Shown one piece after another: positions 21,083 through 31,426 of a stretch of 35,105 bases of DNA. Every line of letters starts with the position of its first letter. The stretch's first letter is position 1. Both the position numbers and the translations under genes were made by a program. The notes under the pieces were generated by a model. That model worked only from the letters and a program-made list of their open reading frames with translations, was not told the DNA's origin and made no database searches. The stretch comes from Gnetum montanum (taxonomy: Eukaryota; Streptophyta; Gnetopsida; Gnetales; Gnetaceae): positions 150,520-185,624 of the forward strand of contig MNCI01007749.1 of assembly GCA_015680685.1 (NCBI GenBank), in the 5' to 3' direction.

Positions 21083-21951
21083 TGATGAGACGTGATATCA
21101 CATGGGCTGCAATATCGTGTACACGATATCACATCCATCGTGATATCACATCCCCCACAATATCACGTCGTCCCCTACGATATCACGTATGCGATATCAC
21201 AGTCTGTCATAATGTCCATAAATAAGAAGCAGCTCTCCCTTGTTTTGGACATTAGAACATAGAGTTAGATTGTAGCAAAGCTCTAGCTGTTTGATCCCTC
21301 CAGAGATAGATTATTTCCCTGTGTCTGCTCGTAGTGTGGTGAATGTAATTGTACGGCACCCTTTATTCAAGTGTGATGTACTTGGACATGCACATGACCG
21401 GCAATAAAGATCGAGATTACTTCATCATTGCAGCATTCACTTTTTTTTTATTCAATTGTTATTTACTGCTTTCCTAATTAGTTTCTCTCACCTTTAAACT
21501 CATGTTAAAATGCGGAATAAGTACAACTTGATTATGAGCATTTAAGTGTGACTACTTGGTAACCCAGTAGTATACCTGGGATCTGCGCTTGGTAATCCTA
21601 GTGGTAGTCATGCACGAAGTCCAAGATGTGTACTGGTAATCAAGGAACGGATGCTCATCGCACTTAGGCTAGATTAGATTCTTTTACTCTTTCTCTCCTA
21701 GCTTAGCGTAGTTAATATTATCTTCTATTTCCTTCAGGAGTAGTGTTAGATTAGAAACCTATCATACATCTCACTTTGAACTAAACCATACGTGACAAAT
21801 ATAATACTAGTCCAGGTGGGAAGATTGTGAACTGTGACCTAAGGATAACTATCTAGGTGCCACAACTAGTCCGTTTGCGGAGTTCGACCGGATCTTGCGT
21901 GCTACGCTCATATTCGTATGGTTGAGTGTAAGGGTACCTCGCCACTCATCA
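21083..21951 (+). repeat. Element C 5' LTR
   Basis: Begins TGATGAGACGTG and ends GCCACTCATCA, with short inverted ends. From about 21189 onward it matches 25246-26010. Its first 106 bp, rich in GATATC words, have no counterpart in the 3' LTR. A TATA-like CATAAATAA lies at 21218-21226. Confidence 0.88.
21092..21201 (+). promoter_or_regulatory. Cluster of seven GATATC-type palindromes in element C U3
   Basis: GATATC or AATATC cores at 21094, 21111, 21125, 21142, 21159, 21179 and 21192, several inside the full palindrome GTGATATCAC. Spacing is 13-20 bp. The cluster lies just upstream of the TATA-like box, where plant LTRs carry enhancer elements. A binding factor is not identified. Confidence 0.55.
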
Positions 21952-21952
21952 T

Positions 21953-21970
21953 AGGCACTGTTGTTGGGGA
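21953..21970 (+). other. Element C primer-binding site
   Basis: AGGCACTGTTGTTGGGGA, one base after the LTR end. It matches the Athila-type site TGGCGCCGTTGCCGGGGA (tRNA-Asp complement) at 13 of 18 positions. Four of the five mismatches are C-to-T or G-to-A, which suggests decay of a once perfect site. Confidence 0.65.
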
Positions 21971-22093
21971 TAGTGCTAGTTATCTAAATTAGTTATATCA
22001 TACAAGGTCACTGTATAAGAACTTAACGATATATCTTTTAGAAAAAATAATTATTTAAAAGTTACACATAAATTCACACACAACTTCACAACC

Positions 22094-24077
22094 ATGTCTC
22101 TCCTACAAGATTATAATAATGCCACACTTAGTGAGGAAGTTCATTGGAGAACCAACGAACTATATGATGATGAAAATTGGAGTACACAACCTAAAGTGGG
22201 GGTTTCTTATAAACATGAACAAAAGCAACGTCATCCCAACACACAAAATCATAACTTACAAGATGATGATGAAACCCTATTGGCCACTACAAACTTAACA
22301 TAAATACAAGAGGCTATTCGAATCTCACGTAGGCATCATAAAGAGAGTTGTCTACCTAGGCTCGATTTAAACAACTTTTCTAAATTTTCAGGAGGCTATG
22401 ACTTAGATCCGCATCAACATTTACAAGCCTTCTACAATGCCTGTACATGGAATAACATTGATAACCGGAGGCAAAAACTTAAGCTCTTTCCTATGACACT
22501 CATTGACCAAGCAAAAGTATGATATAGATCGTTAAAACCAAATTTGATATGATGCTAGTCAACAATGGTAGAAGTCTTTAACGAAAAATATCAAACCTAC
22601 GCAAGAGGATCAGCCTTGAGGAAACAAATCCAAGAGTGGAAACAAACACAACATGAACCCTTAGACATGGCCTTAGAAAGATATTATGCACTGTTAAACA
22701 ACTGTCTAGGCCATGGGTTTTCCAAGGAAAGGCTAATGTACCATATCATTGATGGGCTACGTAATGAAACAATAGAGACCTTAGGAATGTATGCCCAAGG
22801 TCAACTATACGAACTACGAACCCATCAAATCCAAGAGCTTGTTAAGCAGGTAGCAAAAGAAGAAGGAGATATGGCTAGATGGGAGAGTGTTGAAAAACAT
22901 CAACGAGACCAAAACTTCAACTTAATAAGGGTCCATGATCATAAAAAGGAGAAATTGACCAATCTCAAGGTGGAAACATCATCTTTTCCAATACAACAAT
23001 CGTTAGAAGAAGCCGAGGCAAAGATCAATAAAATTTTGGAATGGATGTATCAAAAGTGTGGAGAATTCATCAACATTATTAGAGATAGAGTTTTGACAAC
23101 CCAAGAAGCAGGAAAATATAGTAGACAATTAGAAAGAAGGGATAAGGAAAATAAGTGCTCAACTGCTAATCATACGTATGAGTGCAACATATGCCTGTAC
23201 AATCACCCCAAAAGCCAATGCCTAGTCTTGTTACATTTATAGGAGCATTGGGGAAACACGTTACATCCAGAGTTCGTACAGTGATACTGGGTTCAATCAA
23301 AGTGGTAACAACCCCAGTCGTGGGGGAATCCACCCTTAGACTAGAGACACCCTTTATATCATCTAAATCCAAACGCTTATCTTGTTCAACATCTTGTTTC
23401 TCCAACTGAACCAACATACCCTATCTCATCATGGTACCATTCTCCTCAATACTATCAACCCATGCCTCCAACACGACCACCACCTTGTGCATTTTATACT
23501 CCTAACTTTCAACATTCTCATCCTTTCCCTCTTTATACAGTGCTTCCAACTATTCCTAAGGTGTCTGCACCACAACAACAACCCAGGAACAACACTTGTG
23601 CTACTACCACTAACCTCCTCAACATCAGAAGCATCCTTTCTTTAAACACGATCATAAGAAGGGACAACACAATTACGAGGCCACTACATCTTCCAACCTA
23701 GCACAAGTCCCACACTATGATGCATCTTTACCTTCAAACCCAATGCCTCATGTACCTTCATCAGGGCCACCAGCTCACACTCCAACAATCAGACGGTCAA
23801 ATGAACACAGGAATGGAGAGCAACATCCCAATCCTTGCATACCATCTAATGGTCACAAACATCATAGTGGGTCAACTCATTATTCAGGAATTATATCGTA
23901 TAAAGTACCTTACTATGCTCATTATCATCAAGTGTGTAAACCTCAACGGGGTAAGTATGGACCAGTTTCAATACTTCCAACATGCAAGGATCCTTATCTT
24001 TCATCTATTAATCCTTGTCATCCTTAACCATTTAGTTATGGGGGACATCCCCCATTCTAAATACCAAGCAAGGTTAA
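22094..24077 (+). pseudogene. gag: Element C gag pseudogene (Athila-like)
   Basis: Starts at ATG 22094 (MSLLQDYNNATL). The first 69 codons are open, then a stop; further capsid sequence follows around 22360-22550 (LFPMTLIDQAKV), and a long open piece at 22565-23242 carries the C-terminal capsid half (MVEVFNEKYQTYARGSALRK, LMYHIIDGLRNETIETL). A zinc-knuckle-like CNICLYNHPKSQC (C-x2-C-x3-H-x4-C) lies at about 23183-23221, the spacing seen in Athila Gag. A Pro/His-rich tail continues with frame changes to about 24077 (SWYHSPQYY, APQQQPRNNT). Gag would form the particle. No protease follows. In-frame stops and shifts make it inactive. Confidence 0.82.
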
Positions 24078-25240
24078 TAGCCATTTTTCATTTTCTTTGA
24101 TTTTTCAATTTTTGTTTTCCAGTTTTTCATTTTTCAACCTTTTGTTTTATCTTTTTACATTTTTGTGTTTTTGTCTTTTTATGTTTTTGTAAGTAATCTC
24201 ATCTATGAATAAAACACTCATGTGGATCGTTGGTTGAGGTGTGTTCTGTGTTGTTAAGTCATGAGCGATTAATTATTTGGAATAGTAAGCCCATTACACC
24301 CACTCATCTATTCTACAAATAAGAGGTTATGTTCAAGGGTACAGTGATATTCTTGACATTCTAAAAACTTAAAATTAATTTTGTGTTCATTATACCCAGA
24401 ATGAAGAAGGATGGACCAAGAGGGAATGATTAAGGTGTGACATCAAGGGAACTTGCGAATTCTCTTTGGTGATGGTTGTGGGTGTTATCATGCAACATGG
24501 TTGTACTAAGATCCTTGTAGATCTAATGAAAAATGGGAGTAAGAGTAATCAAAAGGGCATTCGAAAATCAAATGTTGTTCTAAGGGATCTCACTAGAAAG
24601 ACATGCACCCATGCCTGAAGGTTGGTGAGTTCTCTGGATTCAATATTCAAAAAAAAAAAGAAAAAGGAAAAAGAGAGAAAAAGAAAGAGAAAAATGAAAA
24701 AAGAAGTGTCATAAAACAAAAATCACTCCTCCCTTGAATAAAATGCCAAGTGATCATACGCCTTGTTGTCATGGTACTCTTGTAGTTGCTCATAATGGGA
24801 TGAAACAATGCAATGTTACTACTTAGAGGAACAGACTTGGTCCTAATCTTGGAACAATGGGTTAATGGCTCGTTAATCATGCTTTACACATATGATTCAC
24901 TATGCCCTGAGTTAGTTACCTCATGTCCCAACCTCTATGATCCCTTCTCTAGTTCATCTCATCTCATTGTTCGTGTAATTGTAGCTCATGTCCCATGTAG
25001 CATAGAATTTTCATCTTGTTCCAGTGATATTTACATGTGTGTGTTTTGTGGAATTAGTGTGGATTACATTTAACCCTTCTAGTGCCCATGGATACTTTAA
25101 GTGTGGTTACACAAGGGCATTATAGGTTGAAACCTGCTTTGGGGAGGACCCACTTATGTAACTCGTTGTAATCCTCACTTATGACATAGCCCACACACCC
25201 TATTTCTTACCCTCAGCATATTTTCATAACATTCTTACCC
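24078..25240 (+). other. Element C 3' noncoding region
   Basis: Contains a T-rich tract (24095-24195), a purine-rich tract (24649-24710) and A/T-rich DNA with only small open frames. Athila elements commonly have a long noncoding stretch before the 3' LTR. The normal polypurine tract next to the LTR cannot be identified because the start of the 3' LTR is lost. Confidence 0.6.
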
Positions 25241-26010
25241 TACGCGATATCATAGTCCCTCGCAATGTCTATAAATAAGAAGTCGCTCTCCCTTGTTTCA
25301 TACATTAGAACATAGAGTTAGATTGTAGTGAAGCTCTGGTAGTTTGATCCCTCCAAAGATAGATTATTTTCCTGTGTCTGCCTGCAGTGTGGTGAATGTA
25401 ATTGTACGGCCTCCTTTATTCAAGTGTGTTGTACTTGGACACACACATGACTGGCAATAAAGATCAAGATTACTTCATCATTGCAGCATTCACTTTATTT
25501 ATTTATTTATTTAATTGTTATTTCCAGCTTTCCTAATTAGTTTCTCTCACCTTTAAACTCATGTTAAAACGCAGAATGAGTATGACTTGATTACGAGCAT
25601 TTAAGTGTGACTGCTTGGTAACCCAGTAGCTCACCTAGGATCTACGCTTGCTAATCCTAGTGGTAGTCATGCACGAAGTCCAAGATGTGTATGGATAATC
25701 AAGGAATGGATGCTCATCGCACTTAGGCTAGATTAGATTCTTTTACTCTTTCTCTCCTAGCTTAGCATAGTTAATATTATCTTCTATTGCCTTCAAGAGT
25801 AGCGTTAGATTAGAAACCTATCATACACCTCACTCTGGACTAAACCATACATGACAAATATAATACTAGTCTAGGTAGGAAGATAGCGAACTGTGACCTA
25901 AGGATAACTGTCTAGGTTCCACAACTAGTCCGTCTGTGGAGTTCGACCGAATCACAAGTGCTACACTTGTATTCATATGGTTGAGTGTAGGGGTACCTCG
26001 CCACTCATCA
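25241..26010 (+). repeat. Element C 3' LTR, 5'-shortened
   Basis: Matches the 5' LTR from about 21189 to 21951, beginning at CGATATCATAGTC and ending CCACTCATCA. A clean TATAAATA lies at 25270-25277. A (TTTA)n run at 25494-25513 replaces a T run in the 5' copy. The first part of U3, with the GATATC cluster, is missing or replaced. Confidence 0.85.
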
Positions 26011-26015
26011 TAGTC

Positions 26016-26780
26016 AAATAAAAAGCTCGTAAATTCAAACTAGAAATTGCACTAGCCGTAAGGGACGAAATCACAAAGCTATACCAAGCCAGTTTCATCC
26101 ACGCAGTTGATTATTTGGAATCGGTGTCCAACATCGTCGTGGTTTCTACGAAAATGGGAGGAATACGAATCTGTATAGACTTCCGAGATTTGAACAAAGA
26201 AACAATCAAGGACGATTTTCCACTTCCAAGTATCAATCAACTCATTGACACTACGGTTGGCCATGCCCTGCTATCCTTCATGAATGGCTTCTTCAGCTAC
26301 AACCAAATTCACATCAACCTGAAGCATCAGCTAGCAACAACCTTCATGACCCCATGGAAGACCTTTTGTTACACCATGATGCCTTTTGGCCTCAAGAACG
26401 CCGAGGCAACCTACCAGCAAGCCATGACCTACATCTTCAGCGACTACATTCTAGAAATGTTAAACGACTACGTGGATGATATAGCAGTCAAGTCCAAGGA
26501 GGCAGCTGATCACCCACGCAATCTAGGGGTAGTCCTTTAGTGTTGTCAAATGCATTATCTGTGCCTTAATCCTAAGAAATGTGTCTTTGGGGTAAAAATT
26601 GGACACATGTTAGGGTTCATAGTATCGGAGGCCGGAATACGAGTGAACCCTGACAAAGTTAAGGGCATCGTCAACTTGGCACCTCCTACGAACCTGAAGG
26701 AATTGTGTAGCTTACAAGGTAGGGTATAGTTCATTTGAAAGTTTATAGCAAAGTTGACGGACAAGTTACACCCCATGCAA
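26016..26780 (+). pseudogene. pol: Element A reverse transcriptase, main part
   Basis: Resumes in phase after element C. A frame open from about 26031 to 26540 carries the reverse transcriptase landmarks: MGGIRICIDFRDLN, PWKTFCYTMMPFGLKNA and the catalytic YVDD (26469-26480, within DYVDDIAVKSKE). After a stop at 26538-26540 the thumb region is still readable (CLNPKKCVFGV, LGFIVSEAGIRVNP). RT copies element RNA into DNA. Catalytic residues are intact, but stops at about 26021 (TAA), 26538 and 26728 disrupt the protein. Sequence style matches the Tat lineage. Confidence 0.9.
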
Positions 26781-27180
26781 CATCTTCTAAAAAAAGGGGT
26801 TAACTTTGAATGGACAACCCAATGTCAATAGGCCTTCGATGACTTGAAGGAAGAGCTTTCACACCTCCCAACTATGCATCTGCCACAAAGGGATAAGCCT
26901 TTCTTCATCTACCTTGCCACCTTCGACACATCTATCGTAGCACTGCTATGTCAGAAATGAAATGATGGATCTGAGATACCAGTGTATTATCTTAGTCATG
27001 TATTAATAGTGCATGAGGCGAAATACAACGAAGTGGAGAGGAATTGCCTTGCCTTAGTGTTTGCGTTAAAAAATGGAGGCACTACCTATTTCGTAGTACA
27101 ATTAACATCATTTGCAAAAGAAAGATACTCCGGGCTATCACTAACAACTTGTATGAAGGTAGTCGGATAACCTGATGGAA
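26781..27180 (+). pseudogene. pol: Element A RNase H (first)
   Basis: Follows RT in the same region: LLKKGVNFEW, then FFIYLATFDTSIVALL (the usual place of the first catalytic Asp), then PVYYLSHVLIVHEAKYNEVE with the conserved Glu. It is broken by TAG at about 26829, TGA at about 26958 and TAA near 27168. RNase H removes RNA from the RNA-DNA hybrid. Confidence 0.8.
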
Positions 27181-27354
27181 AGCAATAATCACGGAGTTTG
27201 ACCTGCACTATGTAAGCCAGTCGTCGACTAAGGGTCAAGCCATAGCAATGTAACTTACGGACTCACCCGTTGACGACCATGCAACCAAAGATCCCCAATT
27301 CTGAGACAAGCATGTTGGCAGTATCAACATCGTCCCATCGCACCTAGAAGCTAC

Positions 27355-27730
27355 TTTACACTTCGACAGTGCCTCAACCGTGCAAGGAGGTAGTACAGGT
27401 GCCGTCATTACGTTCCCCTTTGGGGAAATACATCCATTTTCTTATCATTTTGCGTTCCCCTACACTAACAATGTGGTAGAGTATGAGGGGCTACTTAGAG
27501 GCCTCTCAGCTACCTGAACACTACGCATACAACACTTAACAATCCGCAGTGATTCACAACTAGGTATGAATCAAATCACCAAGGTCTATGCCTGCAAAGC
27601 TATGCACCTGCGACCCTACTACGATCTAGCAAAAAGCTTGCTTAAGCAATTTGCAACCACCCTCGCACTAAACATTCCACCATACTCATTTGCACGTCTG
27701 CCAACTTCGATTGTTGAATGTACTGAACCT
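27355..27730 (+). pseudogene. pol: Element A second RNase H domain (Tat-type)
   Basis: Reads GGSTGAVITFPFGEIHPFSY, then PYTNNVVEYEGLLRGLSA, then TIRSDSQLGMNQITKVY. These are the D, E and D positions of the additional, archaeal-type RNase H known from Tat elements. One stop (TGA near 27517) splits it. Its presence supports placement in the Tat/Ogre lineage. Confidence 0.8.
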
Positions 27731-29021
27731 ATCACTCAGGCGGGACACGTGGCCTCTATCAGTGTTGTGGATACCCAGGAGTGGTACGCTAACATTAAAG
27801 CCTACCTACGACACGGTGAACCCCCACACAGACTGACATCTGCCCAGAGAGGTGCGATCCGTAAGCATGCCCGACAATATACGCTCATGGGAAATGATGC
27901 CCTGTGCTGATGCTCCTATGACGGGATATTGCTAGCATGCGTGGGTGCGAAGCAGGCGCAAAAGGTAGTTAATGAAGTGCATGAGGGACTGTGGTGGACA
28001 CATAGCACCTAGGGCTATGGTTGCGAAAATTAGACGCCTAGGATTTTATTGGCCCCACATGGAGCGTGACTATCTATCAAAAGTCAAGACATGTGACACG
28101 TGCCAGAGATACTCAAATCTCATACATGTTTCACCTATGGAGCTACACCCAACTCAAATCACATGGCCTTTCCAATGATGGGGACTAGACCTCATAGAAC
28201 CTATCACGCCTAAGTCCTTCGTAGGACATAGTTTTATTATCATCGCCATTGAATATTTTACTAAGTGGGTGGAAGCTATCCCCCTGAGGAAAACGATGTC
28301 TCAGCAGATCTACCACTTCATTCTGGACAACATCGTGACAAGGCTTGGGCTCCTGATGACTATTGTAACCAACAACGGGCCACAATTTAGTAGTACAGAA
28401 ACCCAAACCTTCTGCAGCAATCTAGGCATCAGGCAATCATTCACCTCCCCGTATTACCCGCAGGTGAATGGACAAGTGGAGTCTACAAATAAGTACATCA
28501 TCAACTTGATGAAGAGAATGCTTAGCAACAGCAAGAGGCGGTGGCACGAGCAAATCCTCTACATTCTATTGGCCTATAGGATGACATGCAGAATTGCGAC
28601 AAGTAAGACTCCTTATAACCTTGTTTATGGATCTGAAGCTATGTTGCCTCTTGAGTTGCAGGTACCATCAGTCCAGATGATCCTATCTGATGTTGTGAGC
28701 AAAGCCCACAACAACGAGTCGCAGATCATTGACCTCGACTCATTAGAGGAGGAGTGCGCACAAACGCTGAGCCGCATAGAGCACTACCAGAGTAAGAAAC
28801 AGCAAAATCACCATGCAAACCTGCATCAACGGCCAGTACAGAAGGGAGACATTGTCCTCAAAGCTGTCCGTCAACATGTGAGGAAATGCTTAGCCAACTG
28901 GGAAGGCCCATCCATGGTCACTAAAGCCTTTGGGAATGGAACCTTCAAGCTGGCGAACATGGACGGCAACGAGTTCACCAACCTAGTGAATCACTCATAC
29001 CTTAAGTTGTACTACATCTGA
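27731..29021 (+). pseudogene. pol: Element A integrase
   Basis: A linker, then the zinc-binding part with HEGLWWTHIAPRAM and CDTCQRY (HHCC type), then the catalytic core. The first Asp is in WGLDLI (about 28180). The second is lost: the usual TDNG motif reads TNNGPQF, with AAC at 28371-28373, a G-to-A type change. The Glu is present in GQVEST (GAG 28479-28481). A 250-codon open frame (28269-29021) covers core and C-terminal domain and ends LVNHSYLKLYYI-TGA. Two stops earlier (27906 and 28176) also inactivate it. Integrase would insert the element's DNA copy. Confidence 0.9.
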
Positions 29022-29039
29022 AGCATGACAAGAACAAGC

Positions 29040-29311
29040 AGCGTCCGCTACGATGTTAAACTGGCAACAAAAAACAACGTTCGCTATGACATTAAACTGG
29101 TAGCAACAAGCAACGTCCACTACGACGTTAAACTAGCGACGACCGTCTGCTACGATGTTAAACTGGCACAGCTAATCCGCTATGACTATAAACTGGCATG
29201 GCACTTCCGCTATGACATTAAACTAGCATGTGTGGTCTATTGGGACCTTAAACCAGCACAGCGGTCCACTGGGACCCTAACCCAGCATACAGTCTACCAG
29301 GACCTTAAACT
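29040..29311 (+). repeat. Hairpin tandem array 3 (after element A integrase)
   Basis: Nine units of 27-36 bp: stem, 6-nt loop, stem, then TTAAACTGGCA-like tail. The clearest are AACGTC-CACTAC-GACGTT (29112-29129) and GGTC-TATTGG-GACC (29234-29247). CGTC-CGCTAC-GATG near 29042 pairs with a G-T wobble. The stem changes from ACGTC/GACGT in the first units to GGTC/GACC in the last. It starts about 18 bp after the integrase stop. Tandem repeats 3' of pol are known in Tat/Ogre elements; this paired form is what stands out here. Confidence 0.85.
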
Positions 29312-30370
29312 AGGTTCATGTCATGTCCCTAGCGTGTATTTGTGCCAAGTACACATCGAACGAGCATGTGCACTACCGACGTGGAGGTGGGACATTGCAG
29401 CTCCAGAACGTAGTTCACAATGCAATCGGAACACGATCTGGAACGTATGCAACGTTGCCACCCTTGCCATGGTGCTGATCCTCCGGAGATGTCATATGAC
29501 ATCGCATTGGTCCTCTGGACCTACCGTCGCCACGGCCCACCACCCTGACGGTAGTTCCTTGGCCAATGCCCGGCGATGGAGTTCCGGCAGTATTATGGCC
29601 TAGCCACAATATTGTTACCCTCCAACTCCCTATCGACGCCTGGGCTCACACGACGTTTAGCTATGTGGTAGCTAATCCCATAGCTGAACTGAGAATGCAT
29701 GCCTTCCGTAGGGATTCTAGAGCATCTGCACTCACAGCAACCCGTGGCGCCTCCGATGTTGGCTCTGCCATGCTGATGATTCCAAGGCCACTGTTGGTTT
29801 TCCTGCTTTGGACACCATACACCAGCAAAGGTGTCCAAGAGCTTCAACAACATTCGTAATAAGCAAGACTTTTTCCCTCGCTTTGCATCATGGCTGTTTC
29901 GCTCTCCATCGTGCTTACAAGGTGTGGCCGAAAGTACGTCTTGCCACAGTAGCAAATGTTACAATGTCACGAAGTGAGTGCCTCGACTAGTTTGGCTACT
30001 TTAGAGTGCAAATTCCATGACATGCGTAACACAAGTCACCGCATAGGAAGCATTTGTAGGCAGGTTAAAACCCCACATGGATGTAACACAACTCATCCTG
30101 GGAAAGAAACACCTATCCTACAAGAGGTCGAAGGTCAGCGAAAGTAAAGATGAAAATGCGACAACTCCCTCATGAGCACTTCGACGAGGGACTCTGCTAA
30201 ACCTCATCTTTACCCTTTTCCTGAACCTCTTTCCTCCCTGCTTCGTCCTTTTACTCTTAAGCATAGCCAAGCGACGTCTTAATGATCACCGAGCAGCAAC
30301 GTTAGCATTGTGTCTTCCGTGGTGTTTTGTATTCTTTATCAACATCTCTCAAGCCCATCCTCCAAACGTC
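29312..30370 (+). other. Element A 3' noncoding region
   Basis: Several short open frames on both strands overlap, but none has a recognisable motif or consistent coding signal. The last 80 bp resemble the corresponding end of element B. Confidence 0.6.
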
Positions 30371-30386
30371 AACAAAGAGGGGTCAA
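30371..30386 (+). other. Element A polypurine tract
   Basis: AACAAAGAGGGGTCAA directly before the LTR start TGAAACACC. It is conserved with element B (11493-11512, minus strand). Confidence 0.8.
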
Positions 30387-30659
30387 TGAAACACCCCAAA
30401 ATTCAAAGGCATGCTTACTTCACCAGGTCTTTGCAATGCACGCAACGTTATGGCAGTTTTTTAGGAGATGGATGCTCTGAGGTTTAGATTATCTAGTTCA
30501 GCAGGTGTTCTACCCCAGGCGTCAATAGGCTAAATGGATTCTCAAGCCTACCTACCTAAGTAGTTCATCCAGCCAACAGCGTACTTAGGAGCAGTGCATG
30601 GAATTGTTGGCAGTGCTCAAAACGCGCAAAACGCTTCAGCAAGTTTTCTAAGTTAAGGA

Positions 30660-31230
30660 GTTTTGCTACGCTATGTAGTGTAGCAAACTTCAGAAGACAT
30701 TTGCAGAAGCGCAATGCTATGCTATGCTAGCATAGCATAGCATAGCAAGAACTAGAAGATCAGTCCCCTCGCCCGACTTCAAGTCCTTCAGCAATGTCTC
30801 CTTCCATTAGAAAGCGGCGATCTTGGCCAAAAGCAGGCCACGTTGGCTGCTATGCTATGCTAAGCTACATGCTGCAGTGAGACGTAGCAATTCTGCGAAA
30901 GTGATAGAAGGCATCTCAAAAGGCGAGATCAACAAGTTCGCAAGTCTCGCAATGCAAAAGGCAAAGTTTGCAGATTGGCAACACTTTTTGCGACTAAGGA
31001 CAGCTACTACGCTATAATACGCTACGTAGCGTAGCATAGCATAGCAAATATGTAATAAAAAGTCAACGTGCTTCAAAGGTTTCTAACGTGTGCAACAAGA
31101 AACATTGCAAAATTTTATTTCAAACTGACTACTACGCTACACTACGTTGCGTAGCGTAGCACAACATGACAAGATGCTAAGCTACGCCACACATGCTACA
31201 CTACAAAGCATAGTGAAGCGTGGTAAATAG
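30660..31230 (+). repeat. GCTAT/GCTAC pentamer palindromes in element A U3
   Basis: Repeated clusters of GCTAY followed by RTAGC, at about 30664-30685, 30714-30750, 30848-30868, 31008-31045, 31130-31160 and 31178-31230. The one at 30714-30743 is a perfect 30-bp palindrome centred on GCTAGC. Similar words occur at 7268-7310 and 19420-19500 inside the antisense gene's introns. Confidence 0.8.
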
Positions 31231-31418
31231 TTACGCTACATTAATGCACTCCACCTAATCGCACCGTTGTTTTGATAGCGCAATTACAACGTGGCAGACT
31301 TGTAATTACAACATGGCAGACTTGCCCAATGTTCATGCAGGCACGTGCAGCATAGATAGGTCCACATAAGCCTAGGGCACGTGGCGTCCAAACCGCATCT
31401 TTCGTGTGCCTTTGGTCC

Positions 31419-31426
31419 TATAAATA
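31419..31426 (+). promoter_or_regulatory. TATA box of element A 3' LTR
   Basis: TATAAATA in the context CCTATAAATACCCC. RNA would start near 31450 and run into the P450 pseudogene about 625 bp downstream. Confidence 0.75.

Larger units (their letters stand above)
21083..26010 (+). mobile_element. Element C: Athila-like, gag-only LTR retrotransposon
   Basis: 4,928 bp on the plus strand between CAGTC and TAGTC, inserted in element A's RT. Its parts are 5' LTR 21083-21951 (ends TGATGAG...ACTCATCA), primer-binding site 21953-21970, gag 22094-about 24077, a noncoding zone with T-rich and purine-rich tracts, and a shortened 3' LTR (about 25241-26010). No protease, RT or integrase motif is visible in the 3.3-kb interior. 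Gag-only LTR elements (TR-GAG type) are known in plants and depend on a full-length partner. The LTRs differ at about 21 of 210 compared positions. Confidence 0.88.

Noticed and set aside
29025-29603. 192-codon plus-strand open frame with RYDVKLA repeats
   Set aside because: It starts after the integrase stop and its repeats are the translated hairpin array 3. Unit length is not constant in phase and no motif follows.
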